A DNA stretch of 64,000 nt from contig CAVXOL010000024.1 in the NCBI GenBank assembly GCA_963763325.1, positions 186,001-250,000 of the forward strand. Reading direction: 5' to 3'. This document shows positions 47,495 to 56,470 of the stretch, piece by piece; the stretch's first letter is position 1; the number at the start of each line of letters is the position of its first letter. The notes under the pieces were generated by a model. The model saw nothing but the letters and a program-made list of their open reading frames with translations. It had not been told where the DNA came from and made no database searches. Made by a program: the position numbers and the translations under genes. Source of the DNA: JBBECJ01 sp963763325 (GTDB lineage: Bacteria > Chloroflexota > Chloroflexia > Thermomicrobiales > CFX8).

Positions 47495-47761
47495 ATGACG
47501 CGCTTGGGGGCGCACGTGCGACAGCCGGACGACGATTCGCCCCGTCGTGTCGATCAGCGAGGTACCGACTGGGGAATCGCCATCGCGATCGCTCTTTCGA
47601 TCGTCATCTGCCTCGCGGCATTTGTCTGGATCTTCGTAGAGCTCGACCCTTTCCTGGACGACTTCACCGGAACCGATGCAACTGTGACAGCCGGTCCGTC
47701 GGCTTCACCGGTCGACCTGACCGACGGAATCGACGCCAACTCCCTCACCCTGAGCGCCTGA
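47495..47761 (+). CDS. Small single-pass membrane protein of unknown function
   Basis: 88 aa: charged N-terminus (QPDDDSPRRVDQRGTDW), one hydrophobic helix at about 27-48 (GIAIAIALSIVICLAAFVWI), then an acidic, Thr/Ser-rich exterior tail (LDPFLDDFTGTDATVTAG). Likely inserted with the tail outside. Start ATG 47495; GTG 47516 is an alternative. It lies before tyrA but tyrA has its own promoter element in the gap. Confidence 0.65.
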   Translation: MTRLGAHVRQPDDDSPRRVDQRGTDWGIAIAIALSIVICLAAFVWIFVELDPFLDDFTGTDATVTAGPSASPVDLTDGIDANSLTLSA

Positions 47762-47783
47762 AAATCGTTCGGTTAGGTCTCAC

Positions 47784-47792
47784 TGCTATACT
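47784..47792 (+). promoter_or_regulatory. Extended -10 promoter of tyrA
   Basis: TGCTATACT followed by TTTTTT, 54 nt before the tyrA ATG. Confidence 0.55.
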
Positions 47793-47846
47793 TTTTTGAC
47801 TACATGATCGTCGCATCCAAGCCACCAGCGCCTCGAAAGGAACACC

Positions 47847-48884
47847 ATGCAGAAGGTAACAATCGTCGGACTCGGACTGATCGGGTCGTCGATTGGTCTC
47901 GGACTCCGCCGTTGGGCGTCAAACGAGGGCAAGCGATCCGCCGTCCTCGAAGTCACCGGCTTCGACCTCGACCTTGACCACCAGAATTACAGCAAGAAGA
48001 TCAAGGCAGTCGACCGCACCGAATGGGACCTCACCAAATCGGTGCGGGACGCAGACCTGGTTGTCCTCGCGGTCCCGCCGCTGGCAGTCCGCGAAGTCTT
48101 CGAGTCGATTGCGCCCCATCTCAAGCACAACGTCGTCGTCACTGACACGACCTCGACGAAAGTACAGGTCATGGAGTGGGCGGCGTCGCTGCTTCCGCCT
48201 ACGGCGCATTTCGTCGGCGGTCACCCGATGGCGGGCAAGGCACAGAGCATCGAAGGCGCCGAGGCCGACCTGTTCAAGGACGCGACATGGTGCGTCGTCC
48301 CGTCGGTCCAGGCAGATGAGGCAGCCGTTCAGACGGTACTTGGGATGGTCAGCGCGCTCGGCGCTGAGCCGATGTTCGTCGATGCGCACGAGCATGACAG
48401 CTTTGTGGGCGGCATCAGCCACCTGCCGTTCCTGCTCTCGATTGCACTCATGCGGACTGTCAGCCGTGACCCCGCCTGGCGTGACATGAAGTTCCTGACG
48501 GCGGGTGGCTTCAGGGACGTCTCGCGCCTCGCCGCTGGCAGTCCCGAGATGCACCGTGACATCACGGCTACGAACCGGGAAGCCGTGATTCGCTGGGTCG
48601 ACTCCTGCATCGAGGAGATGCAACACATGCGCTCACTGATCGCCGCCAGCTCTGACGAAGCGGACGAAACGCTGCTGGCCCGCTTCCGCGATGCACGCGA
48701 TGCACGCGCCGAATGGTCAACTGCCGAACGCCGTGAGGGTCAGCTCGTGCAGGACACTGAGGGCGAGCTATCGAAGTCCAGCGTCAGCGAACAGATGAGC
48801 CAGATGTTCGTGGGGGGCATGTTCCGCCGCAGGCCGCGCCTGAGTGGAACCAGCCGCGATCGTACTGGGCGTGACCGGGATTAA
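47847..48884 (+). CDS. tyrA: Prephenate/arogenate dehydrogenase
   Basis: NAD(P)-dependent decarboxylation of prephenate to 4-hydroxyphenylpyruvate in tyrosine synthesis. 345 aa. VTIVGLGLIGSSIGLGLRRW (Rossmann GxGxxG), GFDLDLD, VVLAVPPLAVREVF, DTTSTKVQVM, the substrate motif FVGGHPMAGKAQSIEGAEAD, and C-terminal FVGGISHLPFLLSIALM, TAGGFRDVSRLAAGSPEMH. No ACT domain; the last 45 residues are charged and not conserved. Start ATG 47847 with AAAGGAAC. Confidence 0.92.
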   Translation: MQKVTIVGLGLIGSSIGLGLRRWASNEGKRSAVLEVTGFDLDLDHQNYSKKIKAVDRTEWDLTKSVRDADLVVLAVPPLAVREVFESIAPHLKHNVVVTDTTSTKVQVMEWAASLLPPTAHFVGGHPMAGKAQSIEGAEADLFKDATWCVVPSVQADEAAVQTVLGMVSALGAEPMFVDAHEHDSFVGGISHLPFLLSIALMRTVSRDPAWRDMKFLTAGGFRDVSRLAAGSPEMHRDITATNREAVIRWVDSCIEEMQHMRSLIAASSDEADETLLARFRDARDARAEWSTAERREGQLVQDTEGELSKSSVSEQMSQMFVGGMFRRRPRLSGTSRDRTGRDRD

Positions 48885-48913
48885 CGACACCGCCGTCCTG
48901 CTTGATGACATTT

Positions 48914-48950
48914 TCATGTCCGGGCCGCGCATGAATCGGCCCGGACATGA
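48914..48950. terminator. 14-bp hairpin between convergent genes
   Basis: TCATGTCCGGGCCG, 9-nt loop, and the exact complement; T-rich only on its left side. Confidence 0.55.
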
Positions 48951-48953
48951 TTC

Positions 48954-49439
48954 CTACGGCACAAGTGCCCAGTCCTGAGGCAAATCGTAGTGGTATAGGC
49001 GCCCGGTCGGCTTACCCTCAGCGCGGATTCGTCCCCGATCCCTGCGTTGGATCTCTGCATAGCTGTTCTGGACCTGGATGATCCGTTTGGCTGCCAGGTT
49101 GATCACGATCAGCCCGCCTCGCCCCGGTTGCGTACACGCGCGCCGGGTCACGTCGTTATAGACACGGAACGGCGGCCAATCGTCCGGTTGGTGGCGTTGC
49201 AGCTTCTGCTCGATCGAGTCGGTATTCTCCTGGACGTTGTGCTCGTCAAAGACGGCCAGTCCGTTGAGAATATCGGTCGCGAAATGCTCGTCGTATGGAC
49301 GTGTGTGCTCCAGAAGTTCGCGGACGGTCCTCGGCCCTTTGGCACAGGCCGCGACAAGCATCTTGATCGCGTGGCCCGGCCCAGCGAAACTGGTGGTCGT
49401 GTCGCCGTCAGTGACGGTGAATCGAATCAGCGTTCTCAC
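48954..49439 (-). CDS. Conserved-looking soluble protein of unknown function
   Basis: 161 aa, not recognised. N-terminal IRFTVTDGDTTTSFAGPGHA, middle LVAACAKGPRTVRELLEHTR and DEHFATDILNGLAVFDEHN, then LIVINLAAKRIIQVQNSYAE. No membrane segment or metal motif. Probably monocistronic. Confidence 0.65.
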   Translation of the reverse strand: MRTLIRFTVTDGDTTTSFAGPGHAIKMLVAACAKGPRTVRELLEHTRPYDEHFATDILNGLAVFDEHNVQENTDSIEQKLQRHQPDDWPPFRVYNDVTRRACTQPGRGGLIVINLAAKRIIQVQNSYAEIQRRDRGRIRAEGKPTGRLYHYDLPQDWALVP

Positions 49440-49782
49440 GGGATCCTCGAAGTGTCAACTCGAATACTAACTGCCGACGACGGCGCGCAAGCTGCCGGAC
49501 GACCTGTCCGATCGGCGAAAAACTCTATCATAGGCCGTATAACACGTACCCTCACCAGCATAGTCGGAAGTAGCGACAGACAACGTGATCGACAGAGAGA
49601 ATAAGCGCAAACCACAAGATGGTGTCGTACACTAGGCACAGGCCTCGCCAGCGGCGCGCCGACTGCTCCTCTGCCGCAATCACGAGCGTCGACGCATGCG
49701 CTGCATGACCGGTTGTCACCATTCAATCGACCTACCAGCACCATCCACCGGCAGCATCAGGCAGCAGCGGGAGGAACCGGAG
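49440..49782. other. 343-nt divergent intergenic region
   Basis: Separates a minus-strand unknown gene from a plus-strand membrane protein. TACACT at about 49629-49634 is a possible -10 for the plus-strand gene; nothing else recognised. Confidence 0.35.
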
Positions 49783-50280
49783 ATGCCCGAGAAGCGCTAC
49801 ACCAAAGTCGAAGAGGAAGTCATTCAGATCCTCGATAAGCTCGAAAACGAAAAGCCAGCGTCGCCTCGCCCGAACCTGCGCCTGGTTGAGGGAGGTCGGG
49901 CTGGCAATCGAAAACCGCAGCGGCGCTCGCTGAAGCCATCGTTTCGTCTATCGAAGGTGAGTTCGGGCAAACCGTGGATCTGGATCGCATCGGCCATCGG
50001 ACTCGCATTCGCCGCCATTCTTGCGCGTGACGTTTCAGAGAACCTGGCACTCGCACTTGCGCTGGCCAGCATTGTTGCCTTCTTCGCACCCATTTTCGTA
50101 TCGCGACGTAACCCAGGGACTGGCGGCTCGGGACTTTCTGGCGGTCCAGGAGACTTCGGCGGAGAAGTGAAACAGTGGCGTGGCCGCGACGTATCATTCG
50201 ATCCTCCAAGCGGACCGTCACCGGGCGAGCGCCTCAGCCGTTGGTTTCAGGATCGTCGGCGGGGAGGCCCGCGACTCTAG
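49783..50280 (+). CDS. Two-helix membrane protein of unknown function
   Basis: 165 aa. Cytoplasmic charged N-terminus (MPEKRYTKVEEEVIQILDKL), basic patch (KPQRRSLKPSFRLSK), two closely spaced hydrophobic segments at about 64-106 (PWIWIASAIGLAFAAIL, LALALALASIVAFFAPIFV), then Gly/Arg-rich C-terminus (RRNPGTGGSGLSGGPG, RWFQDRRRGG). Start ATG 49783 set by GGGAGG and GGAG. Not recognised as a family, function unknown. Confidence 0.72.
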   Translation: MPEKRYTKVEEEVIQILDKLENEKPASPRPNLRLVEGGRAGNRKPQRRSLKPSFRLSKVSSGKPWIWIASAIGLAFAAILARDVSENLALALALASIVAFFAPIFVSRRNPGTGGSGLSGGPGDFGGEVKQWRGRDVSFDPPSGPSPGERLSRWFQDRRRGGPRL

Positions 50281-50378
50281 TCTGCCCCGGTGCAACGTGC
50301 TACGATCCCCGCCTGCAACTGCCAGCGTCAAAGGGACGCCGCGTGCAGCCGGCGTAAAGGGAGGATGGCAAGCGCAGA

Positions 50379-50843
50379 ATGCCCAGAATCGTGTCGGACC
50401 TCGTTGATACCTACCTGTTCCGAAAAATCAACGCGCGTCCTCAGTTTCTGGTCCTCCGTCGCCGCGCCGACGCTCCTCAAGGGGACACCTGGCAGTCAAT
50501 TCATACTCGAGTTGCGAACGGTGAAACTGCGATCGCCGCAGCGCGAAGGGATGTACAGTCATCCACGGGTCTTGTACCGGTTCGCTTCTACACCGCTGAC
50601 TACATCGCGCAGTTCTACGATCACGGGTCCGATTCGATCATTCTGGCTCCGGCACTCGCCGCACAGATCAACCCGAAGTCGAAAGTCACCGTCGCGTCCG
50701 AATACAGCGACTATGCCTGGTGCGACCTCGAAGAGACGACATCGCGGCTCCTCTACTCTGCCCAGCGCTGGGCAGTTCGCCACATATACGATGTCATCGC
50801 GATGGGTGGCGAAGAAGCGGATGTCTACGCCATCGAGGGATGA
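50379..50843 (+). CDS. Nudix-fold protein with degenerate Nudix box
   Basis: 154 aa. Start MPRIVSDLVDTYLFRK and QFLVLRRR, TWQSIHTRVANGETAIAAAR resemble dihydroneopterin-triphosphate/dATP-type Nudix proteins, but the box that should read REVxEExG is RDVQSSTGL, lacking the two catalytic Glu. SEYSDYAWCDLEE near the end fits the family. Likely inactive as a pyrophosphohydrolase, or a binding protein. Start ATG 50379 is weakly supported (GGGAGG 14 nt upstream). Confidence 0.75.
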   Translation: MPRIVSDLVDTYLFRKINARPQFLVLRRRADAPQGDTWQSIHTRVANGETAIAAARRDVQSSTGLVPVRFYTADYIAQFYDHGSDSIILAPALAAQINPKSKVTVASEYSDYAWCDLEETTSRLLYSAQRWAVRHIYDVIAMGGEEADVYAIEG

Positions 50844-50871
50844 ATTCCCTGCGTCCGAACGCGGTAAACGG

Positions 50872-50877
50872 TATAAT
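50872..50877 (+). promoter_or_regulatory. Consensus -10 of uvrB
   Basis: TATAAT, 66 nt before the uvrB ATG; no good -35. Confidence 0.5.
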
Positions 50878-50943
50878 TGAGTTCGTCCGCCGGCCCCTCT
50901 GGAGGCCGGCGCGTTTGTCGTCAGACGGACGGAGCTCCTGTCT

Positions 50944-52942
50944 ATGCCAGCCTTTCAAATCGTCTCCGACCTTAAGCCGACTGGTGATCAGCCAACCGCA
51001 ATCGAAGCACTCGTCCAGGGTCTTGAGCAGCGCCAGCGGCACCAGACGTTGCTGGGCGTTACCGGCTCCGGCAAGACGTTTACGATGGCCAACGTCATCG
51101 AGCGTGTCCAGCGCCCGACGCTTGTCCTCGCCCACAATAAGACGCTCGCGGCTCAGCTCTACAGCGAGTTCAAGGAATATTTCCCGAACAACGCTGTCGA
51201 GTACTTCGTCTCCTATTACGACTACTATCAGCCCGAGGCATATATCGCTCGAACTGATACTTATATCGAAAAAGATGCGCAGATCAACGACGAGATCGAC
51301 AAGCTGCGCCATGCCGCCACTCGATCACTGCTATCTCGCGAGGATGTCATTATCGTCGCGTCCGTTTCGTGCATCTACGGCCTCGGTTCGCCCTCCGACT
51401 ACGAAGAGCAGGTCGTCAAGCTCAAGCGTGGGCAGGCAGTCCGTCGAGACCGTGTCCTGCGCCACCTGATCGACGTTCAATACGACCGCAATGACATGAC
51501 GCTGGTTCGCGGCACCTTTCGCGTGCGGGGTGATACCGTCGAGGTCTACCCCGTCTACGAGGAAATCGCCATCCGGGTTGAGTTCTTCGGTGACGAGATC
51601 GAACGAATCGTCGAGCTGGATCCACTGACTGGCGAGATCCTTGTCGAGCGAACCGAGATCGACATTTATCCGGCCAAGCACTTCGTCACAACCGACGAGA
51701 AGTTGAAAGTGGCCATCAAGGACATCGAAGCCGAGCTGGAAGAACGGCTCGAAGAGCTCGAATCGCAGGGGCAATGTCCTCGAAGCGGCCCGCCTCAAGC
51801 AACGCACGCGCTACGACATTGAGATGCTGCAACAGGCCGGATACTGCTCCGGAGTCGAGAACTACTCGATGCACCTCGGCAGGCGCCTGCCTGGTCAGAC
51901 TCCCTGGACACTGCTCGACTATTTCCCCTCCGACTTCCTGCTGTTCGTCGACGAGTCGCACATCTCGCTTCCGCAGGTGCGCGGCATGTACGCCGGCGAC
52001 ATGGCGCGCAAGGATGTGCTGATCGAGCACGGCTTCCGCCTCCCTTCGGCGCGTGACAACCGGCCGCTGACATTTGATGAATTCCAGGCGCCACATCACT
52101 CGCGCCGTCTACGTCTCCGCTACTCCGGGGCCGTTCGAGATGGAGCACTCCGAACAGATCGTCGAGCAGATCATTCGGCCGACTGGCCTCATCGATCCGC
52201 CGATCTCGGTACGACCGACCAAGGGCCAGATCGACGACCTGATGCACGAGATCAATGAGCGGGTCAATCGCGGTGAGCGAACGCTCGTCACCACGTTGAC
52301 CAAGAAGATGGCCGAAGATCTCTCCGACTACATGAAGGAAATCGGCATTCGAACCCACTACCTGCACTCCGAGATCGAGACGCTGGAGCGCATCGAGATC
52401 CTCCGGGATCTTCGACTCGGCATCTACGATGTCGTCGTCGGTATCAACCTGCTCCGTGAAGGGCTCGACCTTCCTGAAGTATCGCTGGTCGCCATCCTCG
52501 ACGCTGACAAGGAAGGCTTCCTGCGTTCGACCGGCTCGCTGATCCAGACGATCGGTCGTGCGGCGCGCCACGTCGACGGCATGGCGATCATGTACGCCGA
52601 TAACATGACGCAACTCAATGAAGACGGCTATTGAAGAGACGTACCGTCGTCGCGAGAAGCAGATTGCACACAACGAACGACATGGCATCTCGCCGCGCTC
52701 GATCATCAAGGAGATCAAGGACATGACCGAGCGGGTCAGGATGGCGGCCGAGGATCCCACGCCGTATGCCGCCAGACGCTCCGGACGGCGCGATCGCTGA
52801 GATCCCGCCGGACGAACTGGCGCGACTGATCCTCGACCTCGAGCGCCAGATGAAGGATGCGGCCAAGATGCTGGAGTTCGAGAAGGCAGCGCTGCTTCGT
52901 GATCAGATCGTCCAACTGCGCCGCATTCAGGAAGTGGTGTAG
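50944..52942 (+). CDS. uvrB: Excinuclease ABC subunit B (four frameshifts)
   Basis: Helicase-like damage-verification subunit. Frame 1: FQIVSDLKPTGDQPTAIEAL, Walker A GVTGSGKTFTMANVIE, beta-hairpin EYFVSYYDYYQPEAY, to LEELESQG. An extra G in the GGGG run at 51768-51771 leads to NVLEAARLKQRTRYD, HISLPQVRGMYAGD, LTFDEFQA; a second extra base near 52091 to YVSATPGPFE, LHSEIETLERIEILRDLR, GINLLREGLDLPEVSLV, GRAARHVDG; a third near 52614 to AIEETYRRREKQI; a fourth near 52760-52785 to the UVR domain LARLILDLERQMKDAAKMLE ending at 52942. Corrected length about 665 aa, normal. Either poor sequence or a decayed gene. Confidence 0.92.
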
Positions 52943-53031
52943 GCTTCTGCACCGGCAGCGCCCCCGACCTCGCACTTCGCAGTTAACACGGGCGCGCTGA
53001 TGGCATGCGGTGAAGGAAGGACTAACTCGAT

Positions 53032-54355
53032 TTGGGTGACCGTCGATCGTACGGAAGCGGACGCGGCAACGTGCCGGACCGTCAAGTCAGCACGACGCGC
53101 AACAACGAGCGATCGCAACGCAACCTGTTTGTCGGAGTTGGCTTCTTTGTGGCCGCCGTGCTGATCATCGGCATGATCCTGTTCGCTGGTCGGGGAAATG
53201 ATGGCGATGGCCAGCAAGGCGTTGTCGTGGGCCAGGTGACCAATACAGCGACCTCGCAATCGAATACAGCCCAGCCGGGGACAACCAGCACAAGCACCCG
53301 CACGGCTGAGGCGACCAGTCCCCCAAACACATCCACGTCCACGACAGGCGTACCCGCTCCGACAGCCACCGGCGAAAACGCCGAGCCAACCTCGATGGCG
53401 GAGGTCGAGGAACAGTCGATTCCGACCGAGCCAGAGGCTGATCCAACCGAGGAGTCAGAACCAACTGAGGAGCCGGTCGTTGAGGAGCCGGAACCAACCG
53501 AAGAAGCACCGTTCGTTGGCGAGTTCGGCACGCTCCCGCCGGTCCAGATTGTCAGCGGAGGGCTGTCGCGTTCTCTCGATCTCGAATATGAAATGGCCGC
53601 GTCGCTGTCCGCGAGCCCATCCTCGGCGCTTGTCTACCTGCTCGACTGGCCGGCCTGGACGGAAGACGATGTCGCGACGATTGCCGCCAACCTCGGCCTG
53701 GACGGTGAGCATTGAGGGTGGGCCGGGCAACTACCAGGTGTTCGGCTCAACTGCCGAGATATATTTCAGCGGCGCGACAATTCAGTACGTGTACACGAGC
53801 AGCCTTCCCGACCTCGAACTCGGCAGTGATGCCGAAGTTGTTCAGTCCGCGAGCTCATGGATCTATGCGAACGGTTTTATCAGCGACGATCTCGACGGCG
53901 GCGTGATAATCGGGCGTGACGACGACGCGGGGCGAGCAGTCGTCCTCTTCCGCCCTGCTCAGGTCTCTCCCGTTCTTTCGTTCACCCCCAATGCAACGGT
54001 GACGATCGGCCCCGGAGGCACCGTTGTCGAAGCCAACATTCGCTGGCCTTCAGACTACATTGGATCGGAATACGGTCTCTGGTCAGGCGACACGCTTTGG
54101 AACCGGGTGCTGGCCGGTGAAGGTTCGATCGATGCCGACCTCAGTGGTGTTTCGGGTAGCGGGGCCGTCACCGGAGTCATGACAGTCTATGACATCTCGC
54201 TGGCTTACTCGTACGCCGGCAGCCCGGGTAGCGACGAGTATCTCGTCCCGCTGGTGATATTCAGCGGCGAAGCGACCATCAACGAGACCGGCGATGTCAT
54301 ACCGGTTTCGATTTATGTCTCGGCAATCGCTGGACAGGCAACACCACAAGGATGA
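53032..54355 (+). CDS. Membrane-anchored extracellular protein with Thr/Pro/Glu linker (one frameshift)
   Basis: About 440 aa, function unknown. Charged N-terminus, one signal-anchor helix at about 32-52 (LFVGVGFFVAAVLIIGMILF), a long low-complexity linker of T, S, P and E (TSTSTRTAEATSPPNTSTST, EEPVVEEPEPTEEAP), then a globular domain (VQIVSGGLSRSLDLEYEM, YQVFGSTAEIYFSG, LWSGDTLWNRVLAGEGSIDA). The frame moves by one base at about 53702-53712. TTG 53032 start with GGAAGG upstream. It directly precedes, and probably works with, the GH18 protein 4 nt downstream, possibly in cell-envelope or spore-coat-like processes. Confidence 0.75.
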
Positions 54356-54359
54356 GGCG

Positions 54360-55994
54360 ATGAAACAGCAGCGCTTAGCCGTTCCGATCATCGTCGGACT
54401 CATCCTGCTCTCGGCGTTTGGAGCGTTGGCGGTTGGGCGCGACGACCGGGCCGCTGACGCCAGCGCGGTCCTACGCTGGGGCTATTACGTCAACTACGAT
54501 GCGTCATCCCGTGTCTCGCTTGAAGCGAACCTCACCCGGCTCGATTTCGTGACGCCTTACTGGTACCACGTCACGCCATCCGGCGACATCAAGTCGTTTT
54601 CCCAACCAACAGTAACGGCGATGCTGAAGGCAAACGGCATCAAGGTACTGCCGCTGGTTCAGAACGAATCAAAGTGGGACGATTTCACCAAGACGATCGA
54701 GACGCCGGACAAGCGTGACGCTATCGTCGATAAGCTCGTTGCCGTCGTCGAAACAAACGGCTACGACGGAATCCAGATCGACTTCGAGGGCGTCAACGCG
54801 AGCGACGCCAGCAAAATCACCGACTTCATGAAGCGCCTCCACGAGCAGTTCAAGCCGCGCGGCTGGATCGTCAGCCAGGCCGTGATCGCTCGTTCGAGCG
54901 ATGCATCAACCTATTGGGGTGGCGCATACGACTACCGGGAGCTTGCCAAATACAACGACTACATCTCCATCATGGCCTACGACTATGGCTATGCTGGCCG
55001 CCCTGACCCCATCGCCGTCGCTCCAATCTGGTGGGTCGAGGAGGTCGCGGATTATGCGGTCTCACGCATCCCGCGCGAGAAGGTCATCCTGGGCATCCCG
55101 CTCTATGGCTACGACTGGAACGTCACGAAGGGCCCACCAGCGTCGTCTGTCAGCCACGCGATGGCCATGGAACTCGCCGATCGTCCGAACGCCGAGCTGA
55201 CCTACGACGACGATAGCGAGGCGAACCGACTTCGTTACAAGGACGACAACGGCGACGAACATGAGGTCTGGTTCGAGAGCGCCGACAGCTTCGAGGCGAA
55301 GTTGCAAATCATCACCGACAACCGGTTGGCTGGGTTCGCCACCTGGCGCCTCGGGCACGAAGATCCTGAGACATGGACGGTCATAGCTGGGCTGCAATCC
55401 CCTGCGACCCGCATCCCGCCGATTGATGAATCAGTGGACCGCGTCTACTTCCCGGAAACCGGTCACTCGTTGGCCTACGGCTTCCTCGAATATTGGCGGG
55501 CCAACGGTGGACTCGCCCGTTTCGGTTACCCGAGGACGGAGGAGTTCACCGAAACTGACCCGATGGTCGGCATGTCGTACACCGTCCAGTATTTCGAGCG
55601 CGCCCGTTTCGAGTACCACCCCGAGTTCGCCGGCACCGAGTTCGAGGTACTGATCGGCCATACTGGGCGCTGGGCGTTGGCCCAACGCGGGATGGAGCCA
55701 TGGGAAACGGCCACCGGCCCAAAAGCAGGGGCACAATACTTCCCGGAAACCGGGCATAATCTCGGCGGCACCTTCCTGCGCTATTGGGAAACTAACGGCG
55801 GGCTGATGACCTTCGGCTATCCAATCACCGAAGAGTTCCTCGAAGAGAACCCGGAAGATGGCAAGACCTACATCGTCCAGTACTTTGAGCGCGCCCGATT
55901 CGAGTACCATCCCGAGTTTGCGGGAACCCACTCTGAAGTGCTGCTCGGTCTGCTTGGAAACGAGATGCTGCGTGATAGAGGCTGGATCCGATGA
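54360..55994 (+). CDS. GH18-fold secreted glycoside hydrolase with two C-terminal repeats
   Basis: 544 aa. Signal peptide or anchor at 1-25 (LAVPIIVGLILLSAFGALAV). GH18 TIM barrel (about 40-350) resembling YaaH/SleL-like spore peptidoglycan hydrolases: WGYYVNYDASSR, YDGIQIDFEGV with the catalytic Glu of DxxDxDxE, SIMAYDYGYAG, VILGIPLYGYDW, GFATWRLGHEDPE. The C-terminal 180 residues are two near-identical repeats (see 55444-55985). Start ATG 54360, 4 nt after the previous stop, with GGATGAGG as Shine-Dalgarno. Likely cleaves peptidoglycan or chitin-like glycans outside the cell. Confidence 0.88.
   Translation: MKQQRLAVPIIVGLILLSAFGALAVGRDDRAADASAVLRWGYYVNYDASSRVSLEANLTRLDFVTPYWYHVTPSGDIKSFSQPTVTAMLKANGIKVLPLVQNESKWDDFTKTIETPDKRDAIVDKLVAVVETNGYDGIQIDFEGVNASDASKITDFMKRLHEQFKPRGWIVSQAVIARSSDASTYWGGAYDYRELAKYNDYISIMAYDYGYAGRPDPIAVAPIWWVEEVADYAVSRIPREKVILGIPLYGYDWNVTKGPPASSVSHAMAMELADRPNAELTYDDDSEANRLRYKDDNGDEHEVWFESADSFEAKLQIITDNRLAGFATWRLGHEDPETWTVIAGLQSPATRIPPIDESVDRVYFPETGHSLAYGFLEYWRANGGLARFGYPRTEEFTETDPMVGMSYTVQYFERARFEYHPEFAGTEFEVLIGHTGRWALAQRGMEPWETATGPKAGAQYFPETGHNLGGTFLRYWETNGGLMTFGYPITEEFLEENPEDGKTYIVQYFERARFEYHPEFAGTHSEVLLGLLGNEMLRDRGWIR
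55444..55985 (+). repeat. Two tandem protein repeats in the GH18 gene
   Basis: Each copy of about 95 residues begins YFPETGHxL and carries YWxxNGGLxxFGYPxTEEF and VQYFERARFEYHPEFAGT. Copies start near 55446 and 55737. Same module is common as C-terminal repeats in Chloroflexota extracellular proteins; probably a cell-wall or glycan binding unit (inference). Confidence 0.75.
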
Positions 55995-56470
55995 GTGAAT
56001 CGATCGTTGCCGGACGAACGATTCTCGTCATGCACGGCCCGAACCTGAACCTGCTCGGTCGCCGCCAGCCTGAGATCTATGGAGCGACCACGCTCGATGA
56101 GATCGATGAGTCGCTGAGGCAGGCTGCAATCGAGCGTGGGTTCGAAATCGTCGCGATGCAGTCAAACTATGAGGGCGCGCTTGTCGACCACATTCAGCGC
56201 TATGGCTGGGTAGCCTCTGGTATCATCATCAATCCGGGGGCGCTGACGCACTACAGTATTGCGCTGCGTGACGCGCTTGCCGCGGTACCGGCTCCCGCGC
56301 TAGAGGTGCATTTGTCCAACATCGCGGCGCGCGAAGAGTTTCGACATCATTCGGTGATCTCTGCCATCGCTCGGGGGACGATTGCCGGACTTGGGCCAAG
56401 CGGCTACATGCTCGCCCTGTACTACCTGATGGACCTGGTCGAACTTGAGGAGGCACAAGCCGGTGAGTGA
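55991..56470 (+). CDS. aroQ: 3-dehydroquinate dehydratase, type II
   Basis: Third step of the shikimate pathway, dodecameric type II enzyme, 159 aa. ILVMHGPNLNLLGRRQPEIYG (active-site Asn, Arg and Tyr), MQSNYEGALVDHIQ, INPGALTHYSIALRDAL, VHLSNIAAREEFRHHSVIS (catalytic His), GYMLALYYL. ATGA overlap with the GH18 gene; overlaps pepQ by 8 nt. Confidence 0.94.
   Translation: MSESIVAGRTILVMHGPNLNLLGRRQPEIYGATTLDEIDESLRQAAIERGFEIVAMQSNYEGALVDHIQRYGWVASGIIINPGALTHYSIALRDALAAVPAPALEVHLSNIAAREEFRHHSVISAIARGTIAGLGPSGYMLALYYLMDLVELEEAQAGE

Noticed and set aside
52618..52634. In-frame TGA in uvrB (52632) as a Sec codon
   Set aside because: Family sequence continues in a different frame, not through the TGA, so this is a frameshift stop.
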